From assembly GCA_052387955.1 (NCBI GenBank), contig JBQTIQ010000055.1, forward strand, positions 1 to 33,726: a stretch of 33,726 nt of DNA, read 5' to 3'. How positions within the stretch are numbered: position 1 is the first letter of the stretch; each line of letters starts with the position of its first letter. Source of the stretch: JBQTIQ01 sp052387955. GTDB taxonomy: Bacteria > Actinomycetota > Acidimicrobiia > Acidimicrobiales > JACDCH01. Position numbers and translations under genes: made by a program. Below the pieces are notes generated by a model, which did no database searches, was not told the DNA's origin, and saw only the letters and a list, made by a program, of their open reading frames with translations. Of this stretch, positions 1-7,636 are shown piece by piece.

Positions 1-2
1 AC

Positions 3-176
3 CACGACGGCCTGTACTCGATCGTGGCGAGCGCCCATTGGCACGGGACCTACACGGTGACCAACCCCGAGGGGTTCACCGCCGTCGCCGACCTCGACGA
101 CCAGGTCCTCACCGCCGGGACCGGCTATCCCGTCGTCGAGATCCAGGCCGTCATCGGCCCCCGCCCACCCGCATAG
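3..176 (+). CDS. C-terminal end of an unrecognised protein (partial)
   Basis: An open frame enters from the left edge and ends at TAG 174-176, giving the last 57 residues of a protein whose start lies outside the window. The segment is rich in short beta-strand-like stretches (for example YSIVASAHWHGTYTV) and ends in a proline-rich GPRPPA. There is no membrane segment in what is visible. This pattern resembles the C-terminal beta-sandwich ends of exported actinobacterial proteins, but nothing visible fixes a function. It is read towards the minus-strand genes that follow, with only 27 bases to the stop of the next gene, so the two are convergent. The frame choice rests on normal amino-acid composition; the competing frame is arginine-rich and looks like a shadow. 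Confidence 0.5.
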   Translation, partial: HDGLYSIVASAHWHGTYTVTNPEGFTAVADLDDQVLTAGTGYPVVEIQAVIGPRPPA

Positions 177-203
177 CCGGCGGCATCGTGGCCCAGATGC
201 GGA

Positions 204-386
204 TCAGATCTTGCCGGCCTCGTCGTCGCCGGCCTCGCCCGCGGCGGCTGCTTCGGCGTCGAGGATCGACTGTGCCCGGCGGTTGGCCAGCATGAGCAGG
301 CCGGCGAAGATGGCGATGGGCAGCGCCACGAAGGCGATCTCGTCCCAGCCGCCCTGATGGGCCAACAGGGAGGCGAGCACCGGCAT
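204..386 (-). CDS. Small single-span membrane protein, hypothetical
   Basis: This 60-residue protein starts at ATG (384-386 on the complement). It has a short N-terminal part, one clear hydrophobic span at about residues 17-33 (IAFVALPIAIFAGLLML), then a positively charged NRR and an acidic, alanine-rich tail. The arrangement suggests a small inner-membrane protein with the charged tail in the cytoplasm. It lies 52 bases downstream of the 447-residue membrane protein on the same strand, so the two are probably co-transcribed. I do not recognise a family. Being an accessory subunit of the neighbouring membrane protein or of the nearby redox set is only inference from position. Confidence 0.6.
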   Translation of the reverse strand: MPVLASLLAHQGGWDEIAFVALPIAIFAGLLMLANRRAQSILDAEAAAAGEAGDDEAGKI

Positions 387-438
387 CTCCCCATCGTCTC
401 AGGTACGGGCGCCGTTCGCGGGGTCGTCTCTGCCGCGG

Positions 439-1782
439 TCACAGGAGCAGGCCGACGGCGCCGGCGCCGGCGAGGGCGATCATGCCGGCCAGAGGGATCG
501 TGGCCCGTACCGCCGAGCGGGGGCGCAGGTCCGAGAACGCCTGCCGGTGGGCCATCGTCACCGCCGCCGAGCACGCCGTCACCAGGGCGACCAGCTGGAT
601 GGCGCCGACGTGGGCCGGCGTCAACGGTTCGTAGACGATGGGGTTGGCGATGGTGCCGAACAGGTCCCAGCCTCGGCCGAGCGGGTCGGAGGCGAGGGCG
701 ACGAAGTTCTGCCAGTCGACGATGAAGACGACGAGCTCGTGCACGAAGGTCCACACCAGCCCGATCGGCACCAGCACCGCTCCGAACCGCAGCACCACCG
801 GGGCCGGGTCGTGCCCCGCCATCCCCGCGATCAGCCGGCACGCCCCCAGGTAGACGGCCGCCACCACCGCGACCGACCACATCAGCCCGACGGTCTGGAC
901 CAGGCGCAGCTCCCAGCCCTGACGGGCACCGACCACGTCCACCCACCACGACGTGCCGCTGAGCCCGTCGAAGCCGACCCCACCGAGGTAGACGACGGCC
1001 ACCGCGACCAGGCCCTGGGTGGCCCGGAGCCGACGGAGGCCCGACAGCGGCGACCGGAGCCGCCACCGGCCGGTCACCGGGTCGCGGCCGACCGGCGCGA
1101 GGTGGGCGAGGAGGCCGAACAGCGCCCCGAAGCCCTCGCCCCGCCGGATCCAGCCTCGTCCCCAGACCGCCGCGCCGGCCAACACCACCATGGTGTAGGC
1201 GGCCAGGTAGACGGCGAGGGCCCGGGGGCCGGGGGGGTACTGCTCGGGCCAGCACCGCACGAACCAGACGTACGAGCCGAGCAGGGCCGGCGCCGTCCAC
1301 CACGGTCCGTCGGAGCCGTCATCGTCCGTCCCGGGCGCTCGGTCGTCCCGGCCGGGAGACGGAGACAGCCGGGCCAGGGTGTCGAAAGGGTTCAGGGCCC
1401 AGTAGATGTCGCCGACCAACGCCGACGCGACCTGCGTCCCGATGTAGAAGACGACCAGCACCGCCACCGGGGCGACGTTGGAGGACGGGTCGTCGATGCC
1501 GACAGCGGCGATCAGGAACACCGTCACGAACAGGGCCAGCCCCAGCGCCCGGACCGCCACGAACCCGGCCCGGGCGGTCCGGCTCGGCCGGGCCGCAGCC
1601 GCGGCCGTGCCGACTGAGGGGACAGCGGGGCCAGGCGCCCGTCGGCCGGTCTCGCCCAGGCGCAGGGCGACGAAGCCGAGAACGACCACCGAGGCCAGGA
1701 GCCATGCCAACAGCCAGCGGGGCAGGGGTAGGCCGGTGGCACCGGCGGCGTGAGCAAAGACGTCGGTAGCGGTCCCCGGCAT
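439..1782 (-). CDS. Polytopic integral membrane protein, fenitrothion-hydrolase-like annotation family
   Basis: A 447-residue protein starting at ATG with about ten hydrophobic spans spread over its length. There is a hydrophilic loop at about 150-165 and a characteristic stretch near residues 350-400 containing VHELVVFIVDWQNF and SDPLGRGWDLFGT. I recall this motif set from actinobacterial membrane proteins that databases label 'fenitrothion hydrolase'; that label comes from one Burkholderia pesticide-degrading enzyme and probably does not describe the real role. Histidine, tryptophan and aspartate within membrane-flanking segments could bind a cofactor or metal, but this is not shown. It is divergent from the NifU-type gene (77 bases between starts) and lies near a cytochrome c/cupredoxin set, so a membrane redox or copper-related role is plausible. 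The protein and its frame are certain; the function is not. Confidence 0.7.
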   Translation of the reverse strand: MPGTATDVFAHAAGATGLPLPRWLLAWLLASVVVLGFVALRLGETGRRAPGPAVPSVGTAAAAARPSRTARAGFVAVRALGLALFVTVFLIAAVGIDDPSSNVAPVAVLVVFYIGTQVASALVGDIYWALNPFDTLARLSPSPGRDDRAPGTDDDGSDGPWWTAPALLGSYVWFVRCWPEQYPPGPRALAVYLAAYTMVVLAGAAVWGRGWIRRGEGFGALFGLLAHLAPVGRDPVTGRWRLRSPLSGLRRLRATQGLVAVAVVYLGGVGFDGLSGTSWWVDVVGARQGWELRLVQTVGLMWSVAVVAAVYLGACRLIAGMAGHDPAPVVLRFGAVLVPIGLVWTFVHELVVFIVDWQNFVALASDPLGRGWDLFGTIANPIVYEPLTPAHVGAIQLVALVTACSAAVTMAHRQAFSDLRPRSAVRATIPLAGMIALAGAGAVGLLL

Positions 1783-1859
1783 GGCGACGGGCGATGGTAG
1801 GGCGGCCGCCGGGGGTCGGGGCGCGCACCGTGGGGTGTCGGGGCCCGGGCTCGTAGACT

Positions 1860-2126
1860 GTGCCGGTGCGAGAAAAGGTCGAGCAGGCCATCGAGGTCAT
1901 CCGCCCCGCCATCCAGGCCGACGGCGGCGACATCAATCTCATCGACGTCGACGAGGAGTCGGGCGTCGTCACGGTCGAGCTCCTGGGCGCCTGCGTAAGC
2001 TGCCCGGCGTCCACGGTGACCCTCAAAGCCGGCATCGAGCGCATCCTCAAGGACCGGGTCGAGGGCGTGACCGAGGTCATCGACCGCGGCAGCGCCGCCC
2101 TCGAGGGCACACCCCTCTCGCTCTAG
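1860..2126 (+). CDS. NifU C-terminal domain protein, Fe-S cluster scaffold/carrier
   Basis: This 88-residue protein is a stand-alone NifU C-terminal (Nfu) domain. It has the usual start (REKVEQAIEVIRPAIQADGGD), the central beta strands, and the CxxC motif CVSC at residues 45-48. In this family that motif holds a labile [4Fe-4S] cluster at a dimer interface and passes it to apoproteins. The length matches single-domain members. I use GTG at 1860; a second GTG two codons later is an equally possible start. No iscU or sufBCD genes are in view, so it would act as a housekeeping carrier. It is divergent from the 447-residue membrane protein and convergent with the cupredoxin gene. Confidence 0.9.
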   Translation: MPVREKVEQAIEVIRPAIQADGGDINLIDVDEESGVVTVELLGACVSCPASTVTLKAGIERILKDRVEGVTEVIDRGSAALEGTPLSL

Positions 2127-2261
2127 CGATTACCCGAGGGCGGGCCATTCTCGGACAGCCGGCCGCCGTCATCTCCAGATCGGCATCCCGTCGCGCCGGT
2201 CGGGCCAGACGGCCCTTCGTCCCACGCAAGGGGGTCGCCCGGCCAGGACTCGACGCGACGT

Positions 2262-2280
2262 CCCTTCGCCCGATGAAGGG
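2262..2280. terminator. Hairpin between convergent genes, possible terminator
   Basis: CCCTTC, a 7-base loop and GAAGGG form a perfect 6-bp stem about 135 bases after the Nfu stop and 100 bases before the cupredoxin stop. It has no T tract on either side, so termination is inferred from position only. The rest of 2127-2381 shows no gene or RNA that I recognise. Confidence 0.3.
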
Positions 2281-2381
2281 CTTCAGCTGCGGACGTGCCG
2301 GCTCGCTGGCACTGACGAAGATGGCCAGAGCGGTGACGTCGGTGTCGTGAGACCTCGGCCGCGACCGGTGCCCGTGCGCCC

Positions 2382-3488
2382 TCAGCCGGCGCTGACGCGG
2401 CGCAGGCCGAGGACGAGGCCCATGGCTCCCGTCGCCACGAGAAGGCCGGCCACGGCCCAGGCGAAGGCGGTGCCCGCGGTGGCACCCTCGGCGTCGCCGT
2501 CATCCGGTTGGGCCGCGACCGGCGCCGGTGCCGGCGCAGCACGCTCGGGGGAGACGACGAGCACGGCCCGCATCTGGTCGTGGATCGAGCAGCGGTAGCT
2601 GTACGAACCGGGCTGGCTGGGAGCGATGAGCGTCGCCCCCTGTCCCGGCTCGATCCGACCGGTGTCGAGATCGACGTCGTCGAGGGTGGCGGTGTGGGGC
2701 TTGGTGCCGTCGTTGTCCCACGTGACGGTGCTGCCCGGGGCGACAAGGGTCCCGGTGGGGGCGAAGGCGAACTCCACGACCGAGATGGTGGCGGCCGCCG
2801 GTGGGGGCCGTTCGAGCGCCGGTGGCGCCCGCTCGTCGGCGGTCACCTGGGCTGCGGTCACCACCAAGGCGCCCCGCATCGCCGCGGGATGGATCTCACA
2901 GAAGAAGGCGTGCGTACCGGGCTCGTCGACGACGGCGCCGGCGTTCCCGCCGGCGAAGCGCCCGTTCTCGGCTCCGGGCTCGACGACCGGGAGGGCGAAC
3001 GAGCCGTCCTCGGCCACCAGCGAGTGCCGCAGCCCGCCGACGTTGGCCAGGATCAGCCGGGTGCCGGCGGCGACCTCGAGCTGAGCCGGGTCGAACCGCT
3101 TGGTCTCCTCTTCGCGGGCCTCGTCGACGGCTTGCACCCGCACCTCGGTGGGCGGCTCCGGGCCGGGGGCGACGACGAGCCGGGCGTTCATGCGCGACGG
3201 GTTGATCTGACAGAAGATCTCGTAGGTGCCGGGTACGTCGACGGTCACCGTCGCGGCCTGGCCGGGGAGGACCGCGTCGGTGTCGAATAGCCCGCCTCGG
3301 TCGGTGACGGTGTGGGGTCGCTGGCCGTCGTTGGCCCACGTGATCGAGTCCCCGGCGGTCACGGCGAGCTCGGGCGGCAGGATCTCGAAGTCGCGGATCT
3401 GGCCCTCGACCGTGGCCGCCGACGACTGGGCTGGGCCGGGGGCCACGACGACGCCGACCACGAGGACGAGCCCGGCCAAGGTCCTCAC
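2382..3488 (-). CDS. Membrane-anchored protein with three plastocyanin-like (cupredoxin) domains
   Basis: The 368-residue protein has an N-terminal signal segment (residues 1-25), three successive cupredoxin domains and a C-terminal membrane span (about 342-362) ending in RRVSAG. It should sit outside the cell, tethered to the membrane. The type-1 copper ligands can be read: domain 1 H59, C93, N96 in place of the second histidine, M100; domain 2 H155, C197, H200, M204; domain 3 H265, C300, H303, M306. Domains 2 and 3 therefore look copper-competent and domain 1 looks impaired. A proline/alanine linker separates the last domain from the anchor. The start ATG overlaps the stop of the cytochrome c gene by 4 bases, so they are translationally coupled. 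The likely role is electron transfer or copper handling with that cytochrome. Confidence 0.85.
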   Translation of the reverse strand: MRTLAGLVLVVGVVVAPGPAQSSAATVEGQIRDFEILPPELAVTAGDSITWANDGQRPHTVTDRGGLFDTDAVLPGQAATVTVDVPGTYEIFCQINPSRMNARLVVAPGPEPPTEVRVQAVDEAREEETKRFDPAQLEVAAGTRLILANVGGLRHSLVAEDGSFALPVVEPGAENGRFAGGNAGAVVDEPGTHAFFCEIHPAAMRGALVVTAAQVTADERAPPALERPPPAAATISVVEFAFAPTGTLVAPGSTVTWDNDGTKPHTATLDDVDLDTGRIEPGQGATLIAPSQPGSYSYRCSIHDQMRAVLVVSPERAAPAPAPVAAQPDDGDAEGATAGTAFAWAVAGLLVATGAMGLVLGLRRVSAG

Positions 3489-3862
3489 AGCGACCTCAGG
3501 TACTCGGCGACGGCGAGGATCTCCGCCTCGCTCAACCGGGTCTCGAACGCCGGCATGCCACCGCGGCCCTGGGCGATGACCGCCGTCATCGTCGCCACGT
3601 CCCCAAAGCGCTCCACGGCCCGGCCGTCGGCCAGCGCAGGGCCGAGCCCGCCGCCGCCGTCACGGCCATGACAGCTGGCGCACCGGTTGGCGAACACCTC
3701 GGCGCCGTCGGGGCTGGCGACGGTGGCCCCGGGCCCGTCGGCGCCGGGCGTCGGCGCCGCCACCGGAGGCCCGGCGGCGGGCTCGTTGGCGAACAGGAGG
3801 ACGACGAACGCCAGTGCCGCCAGCACGGCAACGACCTGCACCGCCGCCACCAGCCGCTTCAT
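3485..3862 (-). CDS. Membrane-anchored class I c-type cytochrome
   Basis: This 125-residue protein has an N-terminal hydrophobic anchor (about residues 6-25), a proline/alanine/glycine linker, and one cytochrome c domain. The heme-binding motif CASCH is at residues 61-65 and the probable axial methionine is M103 in GGMPAF. The C-terminal helix (SEAEILAVAEYLRSL) is typical of small class I cytochromes. The uncleaved-looking N-terminus suggests that it stays anchored on the outer face of the membrane. It lies between the DUF6529 gene upstream and the cupredoxin gene downstream, overlapping the latter by 4 bases (ATGA), which marks an operon. It probably passes electrons between these partners; the electron donor and acceptor are not visible. 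Confidence 0.9.
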   Translation of the reverse strand: MKRLVAAVQVVAVLAALAFVVLLFANEPAAGPPVAAPTPGADGPGATVASPDGAEVFANRCASCHGRDGGGGLGPALADGRAVERFGDVATMTAVIAQGRGGMPAFETRLSEAEILAVAEYLRSL

Positions 3863-3955
3863 CGGTCCCTCCGGTAAGGCTGCGCCCCACGCCCATCGCC
3901 CCCGGGTGAGCTGGCGCTCGTGGCGTCGGCCTGAAACGCTCGCTGCACTCGCATG

Positions 3956-4522
3956 TCAGAAGCCCAGGCCCTGGGTGTCGAAGAACCAGAACGCGCTGGT
4001 CAGCCAGGCCACGACCAGGCCGGTGAACACGAGCCCGCCGGCCAGCGGGAGTGCCCAGCCGGGGAGGCCCTTCACCCGGACCGCGAGCACCTTGGTGGCG
4101 AAGGCACCGTAGAAGAGGCAGCCGGCGAGCGAGTGGACGAAGGCCCGGTCCAGCCCGGCGTCGGCCGCGAACCCGATCGACCACAGACAGTGGTAGGCCA
4201 CCGGCAGGCTGACGATAAAGGCGAGCGTCCCCGACAGCCGATGGACGTCGCCCAGCCACGACGGAGGGTCGCCGGTGCCGATCTTGCCGTACAGGCGGAG
4301 TGCGCTGGTGACCTGCACCACCACGATCAGCACGGCCACTGTTGCCAGCCATGACTTCATCGTGATCTGGTCCCGGAAGAACAGCACCGTCACCGTGTCC
4401 CCGGTCGGGTCGTGGGCGCGGCCGTACACGCCCAGCCCCACCGACACCGCCGCGCCGACGAGGAACGCCAACACCCATCGGGACGGGACCAGAGCCGTCC
4501 GAGCGCGTTGCGCCCCGGTCAT
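3956..4522 (-). CDS. DUF6529 family membrane protein
   Basis: The 188-residue protein has about five membrane spans. I recognise the DUF6529 signature: GVYGRAHDPTGDTVTVLFF near the N-terminus, SALRLYGKIG, then DVHRLSGTLAFIVSLPVAYH and RAFVHSLAGCLFYGAFATK. The histidines in or near neighbouring spans resemble the paired heme ligands of small b-type cytochromes, so heme binding is a reasonable but untested idea. The start is placed at the ATG (4520-4522 complement) just before ARTALVPSRWVLAF; the open frame continues upstream but that part lies opposite the MeaB gene and looks like a shadow. The cytochrome c gene follows after 93 bases on the same strand. The 5' end lies close to or slightly overlaps the divergent MeaB-type gene. 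Confidence 0.8.
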   Translation of the reverse strand: MTGAQRARTALVPSRWVLAFLVGAAVSVGLGVYGRAHDPTGDTVTVLFFRDQITMKSWLATVAVLIVVVQVTSALRLYGKIGTGDPPSWLGDVHRLSGTLAFIVSLPVAYHCLWSIGFAADAGLDRAFVHSLAGCLFYGAFATKVLAVRVKGLPGWALPLAGGLVFTGLVVAWLTSAFWFFDTQGLGF

Positions 4523-5536
4523 CGCCGCGGACGCTACCGCACCGGGCGCCGCTATAGCGTCCGACGCCTGAGCCGACGTGAGCAGCCTCCCGAGGTCCTC
4601 TTCGCCGCCGCCGGCAGCGGTGACCGCGCCGCCCTGGCCCGCCTGCTGTCGATGGTGGAACGAGGCGGTGACGCCGGCCGCAGCGTCGGCCGGTTGGTCT
4701 ATCCCCAGACCGGGCGCGCCTACACGGTCGGCATCACCGGCGCCCCCGGCGCGGGCAAGTCGACCCTCGTGGGCCGGACCGTGGGAGCGCTGCGAGCCCT
4801 CGGCGACGAGGTCGCGGTGCTGGCCGTCGACCCGTCCTCGCCGTTCACGGGCGGCGCCGTCCTCGGCGACCGGGTCCGCCTGCAGGAGCACGCCCTCGAC
4901 CCCGGCGTGTTCATCCGGTCGATGGCCAGCCGGGGCCATCTCGGCGGCCTGGCCCTCGCCACCCCCGAAGCGGTGCGGGTGCTCGACGCCACCGGCTTCG
5001 CCTGGGTACTGCTCGAGACCGTGGGCGTGGGGCAGGTCGAGGTGGCGGTGGCGGCCACCGCCGACACCACCGTGGTCGTCGTCAACCCCCGATGGGGTGA
5101 CGCCGTGCAGGCGGCCAAAGCCGGGCTGCTGGAGGTGGCCGACCTGTTCGTCGTCAACAAGGCCGATCGTCCCGGCGCCGACGACACCAAGCGCGACCTC
5201 GAGCACATGCTCGACCTGTCGACCGACGGCGCCGGCGCCTGGCGGCCACCGGTGCTGAGCGTGGTCGCCGCCACCGGCGCCGGGCTGGACGAGTTCGTGG
5301 CCGCCGTCAGCCAGCATCGGGCCTGGCTCGTCGCCGGCGGCCTGTTGGAGGACCGCCGGAGCGCTCGGCTGGTCCAGGAGATCGGCGCCATCGCCGTATC
5401 CCAGGTGGCCGAGCGGGTGCGCCGGGCCGGGGAAGGGCCCAAGTTCGCTGACCTGCGGGCGGCGGTGGTGGGACGCCGCCTCGACCCGTGGACGGCCGCC
5501 GACGAGTTGTTGAGTACTCTCGCCGGCGATGGCTGA
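4508..5536 (+). CDS. MeaB/ArgK-family GTPase, methylmalonyl-CoA mutase chaperone type
   Basis: The protein carries the family's P-loop GAPGAGKST, the DPSSPFTGGAVLGDR segment, MASRGHLGGLA, ETVGVGQVEV and the NKAD guanine-specificity motif. MeaB proteins use GTP to load and protect adenosylcobalamin mutases. Homology begins around AAAGSGDRAALARLLS, about 30 residues into the frame. The start is unresolved: TTG 4508 is used here, but CTG 4568 would fit family length better and ATG 4412 would overlap the divergent gene by more than 100 bases. The stop overlaps the start of the enoyl-CoA hydratase gene by 8 bases, so the two are coupled. No mutase subunit is in the window, so its client must be encoded elsewhere. 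PRWGDAVQ replaces the usual PGWGDAVQ, a small deviation. Confidence 0.85.
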   Translation: MRPGHRRGRYRTGRRYSVRRLSRREQPPEVLFAAAGSGDRAALARLLSMVERGGDAGRSVGRLVYPQTGRAYTVGITGAPGAGKSTLVGRTVGALRALGDEVAVLAVDPSSPFTGGAVLGDRVRLQEHALDPGVFIRSMASRGHLGGLALATPEAVRVLDATGFAWVLLETVGVGQVEVAVAATADTTVVVVNPRWGDAVQAAKAGLLEVADLFVVNKADRPGADDTKRDLEHMLDLSTDGAGAWRPPVLSVVAATGAGLDEFVAAVSQHRAWLVAGGLLEDRRSARLVQEIGAIAVSQVAERVRRAGEGPKFADLRAAVVGRRLDPWTAADELLSTLAGDG

Positions 5537-6311
5537 GGGCTCGATGCTCGTTCACGTCGAGCGCCACGACGACGGCGTGGCCTTGGTGCGCCTCGACCAC
5601 CCCAAGGTCAACGCGCTGTCCAAGGAGCTGTTGACCCAGCTCGAGGCGGCGGCCCGGGGGCTGACCGACGAGCCGCCCGGAGCCGTGGTCGTCACCGGCG
5701 GCGACCGGGTCTTCGCCGCCGGCGCCGACATCGCCGAGTTCGGCGGCCGGGCCGAAGCCGAAGAGATCGGCGGGCTCTTCGCCCGGGCGCTGGGAGCGGT
5801 GGCCGACATCCCCCGGGTCACGATCGCCGCTATCGGCGGCGTCGCCCTCGGCGGGGGCTGCGAGCTGGCCCTGGCCTGCGACTTCCGCATGGTGTCGGAA
5901 CGCGCCCGTCTGGGACAGCCCGAGATCTTGCTCGGCGTGATCCCCGGCGGCGGGGGCACCCAGCGGCTGCCGCGCCTGGTGGGACCGGCTCGGGCCAAGG
6001 ACCTGATCTTCTCGGGCCGGGCCGTCGACGCCGCCGAGGCGCTCCGCATCGGGCTCGTCGACCGGGTCGTGGCCCCCGAAGCCCTCCAGCACGAATCGCG
6101 GGCGTGGGCGGCCGAGTTCGCCCGAGGCCCGCTGAGCGCGCTGGCGTTGGCCAAACGGGCGATCGACCGTGGCCTCGACATCACGCTCAACGGCGGCCTC
6201 GACCTCGAACAGCAGCTCTTCGCCGAGGTCTTCGCCACCGATGATGCCCGCATCGGAGTCAGCAGCTTCCTGGAGCACGGCCCGGGCAAGGCCGCGTTCA
6301 CCGGCCGGTAG
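5529..6311 (+). CDS. Enoyl-CoA hydratase/isomerase (crotonase) family protein
   Basis: This 260-residue protein has the full crotonase fold signature. The oxyanion-hole region FAAGADIAEFG is followed by GGVALGGGCELALACDFRM and LGQPEILLGVIPGGGGTQRL. Both catalytic glutamates of true hydratases are present (the E in GGGCEL and the E in GQPEILLG), so hydration of 2-enoyl-CoA is likely. The length is normal for the family. The ATG start lies within the last codons of the MeaB gene (8-base overlap), so the pair is co-translated. Beta-oxidation or branched-chain/odd-chain acyl-CoA breakdown feeding propionyl-CoA to a cobalamin mutase would link the two genes; that is inference. The substrate chain length cannot be read from the sequence. 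Confidence 0.9.
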   Translation: MAEGSMLVHVERHDDGVALVRLDHPKVNALSKELLTQLEAAARGLTDEPPGAVVVTGGDRVFAAGADIAEFGGRAEAEEIGGLFARALGAVADIPRVTIAAIGGVALGGGCELALACDFRMVSERARLGQPEILLGVIPGGGGTQRLPRLVGPARAKDLIFSGRAVDAAEALRIGLVDRVVAPEALQHESRAWAAEFARGPLSALALAKRAIDRGLDITLNGGLDLEQQLFAEVFATDDARIGVSSFLEHGPGKAAFTGR

Positions 6312-6449
6312 CGTCGGCGCCGACCCGCGGGCGAGAACCTCCCCAGCCGGCGCCGAGCGTCCGCTACCGTCCGGACGTGACCAAGCTGCGAGCGGAGCGG
6401 GCACGACCGGCGGGCCGAGCGGGCGCCAGCTCGCTCGACGGCGAGGGGT

Positions 6450-6466
6450 GTGGGGCGCGGCCCCAC
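6450..6466. repeat. Short GC-rich hairpin before the DUF4328 gene
   Basis: GTGGGGC, loop GCG, GCCCCAC forms a 7-bp stem ending 4 bases before the ATG at 6471. It resembles the GGGGGC-GCA-GCCCCC hairpin at 21492-21506 in both core and position before a start codon. It may be a dispersed extragenic palindrome or affect translation. The remaining bases 6312-6449 show nothing else recognisable. Confidence 0.45.
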
Positions 6467-6470
6467 CGGG

Positions 6471-7556
6471 ATGACTGAGTTCCCGCCGCCCGGCGGGGCG
6501 CAGGGTGAGCCGTGGGACGAGCCCTCACCGCCCCCGGCGACGGGACCGGCGCCTCCGCCCTATGGCTACCCACCTCCGCCGGGGGGCGGCGCCTACCCTC
6601 CTGCGGGCTACCCGCCCCCGCCCGGCTACCCCGTCGCGCCCGGGTACCCCGCACCACCGGGCTACCCGGTGGGCTATGGTCCGCCCCCCTCTCCGTTGTC
6701 GCGGGGCCTGGTGGTCACGGTGCAGGTGATGCTCGGCCTCGGGGCCGCCCTCGCCCTCGCCGCCGCCGGCGCGCTGTTCAGTCGGGCCTCCAAGATCGAG
6801 AACTTCGAGAGCCGGACGTTCCGGGAGCTCGACGACGCCGACAACCTTGTCAACGGCTGGCTCGGAGGGTGGGGGTTGGGCTTCCTCGCCACCGCGGTCG
6901 TGTTCATCATCTGGCAGCACCGCCACGCCACCAACGCCGAACGGCTCGCCGGCCCGCTGCGGCTCGGGCCCGGGTGGGCCGTCGGCGGATGGTTCGTGCC
7001 CATCGGCAACCTGGTCCTGCCCGCCCTCCAGCTGCGTGAGGCCTCCCGGGCCAGCGATCCTGGGCCGCTGCCCCCAGGGACCAGGGGCCGGCCCGCAGGC
7101 ATCATCCTGGCCTGGGCCATCGTCTTCGGCATCGGGTCCCTCGGGTTGATCGGCGCCATCGGCCAACGCCCCACCGACGAAGAGCTGGCCGAGGCAAGCT
7201 TCAGCCGGTTCGACGACGTCACCGAGGAGTTCCGCCAGGCCGACAACACCGCGGGAGTGGCAATGGTGCTGTTCGGCGCTGCCGGCGTGCTCGCTGCGGT
7301 GATGGTCGGTGCGCTGTCGGCCCGTCAGCTGCGGGCCGTCGACGCCCGGGCCGGGACCGGGGCGCCGGGGTGGCCCACGCCGGGGACCGCACCTCCGCCT
7401 CCCGGAGCGCCGACATGGCCGCCCGGCCCCGCCCCGCCGGGGCCTTCGTGGCCTCCGGCTGGCTCCCCGCCGCCGGGGAGCTACCCGGCCCCGCCCGGGC
7501 CCTACCCGCCCCAGCCGCAACCGCGGTGGGGCCCGCCGCCGCCCCCACCGGGTTGA
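6471..7556 (+). CDS. DUF4328 membrane protein with proline-rich ends
   Basis: The 361-residue protein has three parts. The N-terminal 65 or so residues are almost only P, G, Y and A with near-repeats of GYPxxPGYP. The middle part holds about five membrane spans and the DUF4328 hallmarks: WQHRHATNAERL, then GWAVGGWFVPIGNLVLPALQLREA. The C-terminal 75 residues are again proline/glycine/tryptophan-rich. Such flanking tails are common in actinobacterial membrane proteins and may bind partners in the cytoplasm. The start is placed at ATG 6471 (MTEFPPPGG); an upstream GTG at 6450 is open but lies in the hairpin. It is convergent with glgP. No biochemical function is known for DUF4328. Confidence 0.8.
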   Translation: MTEFPPPGGAQGEPWDEPSPPPATGPAPPPYGYPPPPGGGAYPPAGYPPPPGYPVAPGYPAPPGYPVGYGPPPSPLSRGLVVTVQVMLGLGAALALAAAGALFSRASKIENFESRTFRELDDADNLVNGWLGGWGLGFLATAVVFIIWQHRHATNAERLAGPLRLGPGWAVGGWFVPIGNLVLPALQLREASRASDPGPLPPGTRGRPAGIILAWAIVFGIGSLGLIGAIGQRPTDEELAEASFSRFDDVTEEFRQADNTAGVAMVLFGAAGVLAAVMVGALSARQLRAVDARAGTGAPGWPTPGTAPPPPGAPTWPPGPAPPGPSWPPAGSPPPGSYPAPPGPYPPQPQPRWGPPPPPPG

Positions 7557-7602
7557 CGGCGGGCACAGTCGTCCCCCCCCGCCGCAGGCTGGGCGACCAT
7601 GA

Positions 7603-7622
7603 CGCGGGCCTCGTGGCCCGCG
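7603..7622. terminator. Probable bidirectional terminator hairpin
   Basis: CGCGGGCC, loop TCGT, GGCCCGCG is a perfect 8-bp stem with a 4-base loop, sitting in the 80 bases between the convergent stops of the DUF4328 gene and glgP. There is no U tract, as is often the case in high-GC actinobacteria. Confidence 0.55.
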
Positions 7623-7636
7623 GTCGGGGACAGGGG

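Noticed and set aside
2127..2381. Possible riboswitch or small RNA between the Nfu and cupredoxin genes
   Set aside because: Only one short hairpin is evident. The region lies between convergent gene ends and no known aptamer core was recognised.
6560..6690. Tandem DNA repeat at the start of the DUF4328 gene
   Set aside because: The periodicity follows from the proline/glycine/tyrosine-rich protein segment, which is common in this family; no evidence for a separate DNA element.
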